In this document: positions 63,251 through 64,000 of the stretch, piece after piece
How the letters are laid out: each line of letters starts with the position of its first letter
Position numbering within the stretch: position 1 is the stretch's first letter
Origin: Parus major
Taxonomy: Eukaryota; Chordata; Aves; Passeriformes; Paridae
NCBI RefSeq assembly: GCF_001522545.3
Contig: NC_031770.1
Location: forward strand, 33,552,867-33,616,866
Length of the DNA: 64,000 nucleotides
Direction of reading: 5' to 3'
Notes under the pieces: generated by a model
The model's input: only the letters and a program-made list of their open reading frames with translations
Database searches by the model: none
Told to the model about the DNA's origin: nothing
Position numbers and translations under genes: made by a program

Positions 63251-64000
63251 TCTTTAGGAACGTGGATTTTTGCTGCGCTGGGGCTCCGTGTTTCCGAACA
63301 AGGATCTTTCCCCTACGCCTCCCTGCCCGTGCCGTGAGGCCCGCGGCAGCGTGGCATGGAGCGAGGGCCGTGGGAGTACAGCTGTGTGGAAGTCTCCGGT
63401 TCTTCTCAGCCTAATACTTCCCCACCCCTTTAATTTTATTTTTTTATTATTATTATCTGGGTGAATGAACTGCTGCCATGGAGACATCAAGCGTGGCTCA
63501 AAATAGCTAACGAGGCAGAACTGAAAAGGGGAGTATGGCCGGTACAAAAGGGGGAAGGGAAAAAGCAATTTCAGCCGCTGACGTGGGAGATGCAACCAGC
63601 AGAGAGGAAACCACAACGGGAGAGATGAGGGGCAGCAGCCATTAAGGCCTTCAAGGCAGACTGGGGCTTTGTGAGGTGGAGCACGTGTGGTCAGGAAACA
63701 CATTCTCCTTCTCCCTCTTTGTCATCTAATTCTTTGAAAAGTCCTCCAGTCACTTATAAATGCGTGCAAAATACGGAGGTTTGGGATGTTGTTTTGTTTT
63801 TGTTTGCGAGGTTTTGCACTGGTTTTGATTTTTTTACAGTGAAACAAAGGAAGCGGTGGGGACAAAGGCATTATTCGCAGTATGTCTTGGAGATCAAAAA
63901 GGCTCATGCTGCAGGCATGGCTTGTCTCCTTTTTATTAGTGAGGATCCTCCTCTGCACCCATGACACTGCCTTGCCAGTGCAGCTGAGGGGCAGTAAGGA
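63251..64000. other. MEMO1 upstream flank, no gene supported
   Basis: CpG density drops away after about 63250. Frames of 64-149 codons on both strands resemble no protein I know. In mammals DPY30 lies upstream of MEMO1, but I find none of its coding sequence here. Confidence 0.6.
63472..63485. promoter_or_regulatory. Second X-box-like motif upstream of the island
   Basis: GCTGCCATGGAGAC matches the RFX consensus at 11 of 14 positions, with the central GCCATGG intact. It lies about 450 bp from the first such motif. Motif evidence only. Confidence 0.3.

Noticed and set aside
63251..64000. Possible DPY30 exon upstream of MEMO1
   Set aside because: No translated segment resembles the conserved DPY30 C-terminal domain.
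1..64000. CRISPR arrays, operons or bacterial defence systems
   Set aside because: Spliced gene, CR1 repeats and CpG island show vertebrate nuclear DNA; no regularly spaced repeats are present.

Overview
The window reads as nuclear DNA of a bird. It is AT-rich, gene-poor and intron-containing. Its recognisable interspersed repeats are CR1 LINE fragments, the main avian retrotransposon, with their typical 3' tails. The one clear gene, MEMO1, spans only about 27 kb. I cannot name the species, and another sauropsid is not excluded.

Layout: (1) Positions 1-35114 are intergenic, downstream of MEMO1. I find no convincing protein-coding exon there. The region holds three plus-strand CR1 fragments (about 105-574, 26541-26942 and 27715-28150), two isolated CpG-rich patches (3904-4209 and 29878-30003), a possible old MIR-like SINE fragment, a near-identical 35-base repeat pair (18144 and 21383), a 28-bp tandem duplication, and several short perfect inverted repeats. 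(2) Positions 35115-62539 and beyond carry MEMO1 on the minus strand. Nine coding exons joined by GT-AG introns give exactly 297 codons plus a stop. The metal-site residues His49, His81, Asp189, His192 and Cys244 fall at their expected positions. The 3' UTR ends near a cluster of AATAAA signals followed by a GU-rich stretch. (3) Positions 62030-63250 are a CpG island containing the MEMO1 first exon and promoter: inverted CCAAT boxes, GC boxes, a CGG repeat in the 5' leader, and G-quadruplex motifs. It looks bidirectional, because a good splice donor on the plus strand lies at 63100/63101. (4) Positions 63251-64000 are upstream flank with no gene I can support.

Most open reading frames over 60 codons here are chance frames in AT-rich or very GC-rich DNA, or CR1 remnants. 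I found no undescribed multi-gene system. The most useful leads are regulatory: the mirror-image promoter architecture, the isolated CpG patches, the two frame-preserving MEMO1 exons that each carry a metal ligand, and the unclassified 35-base repeat pair.
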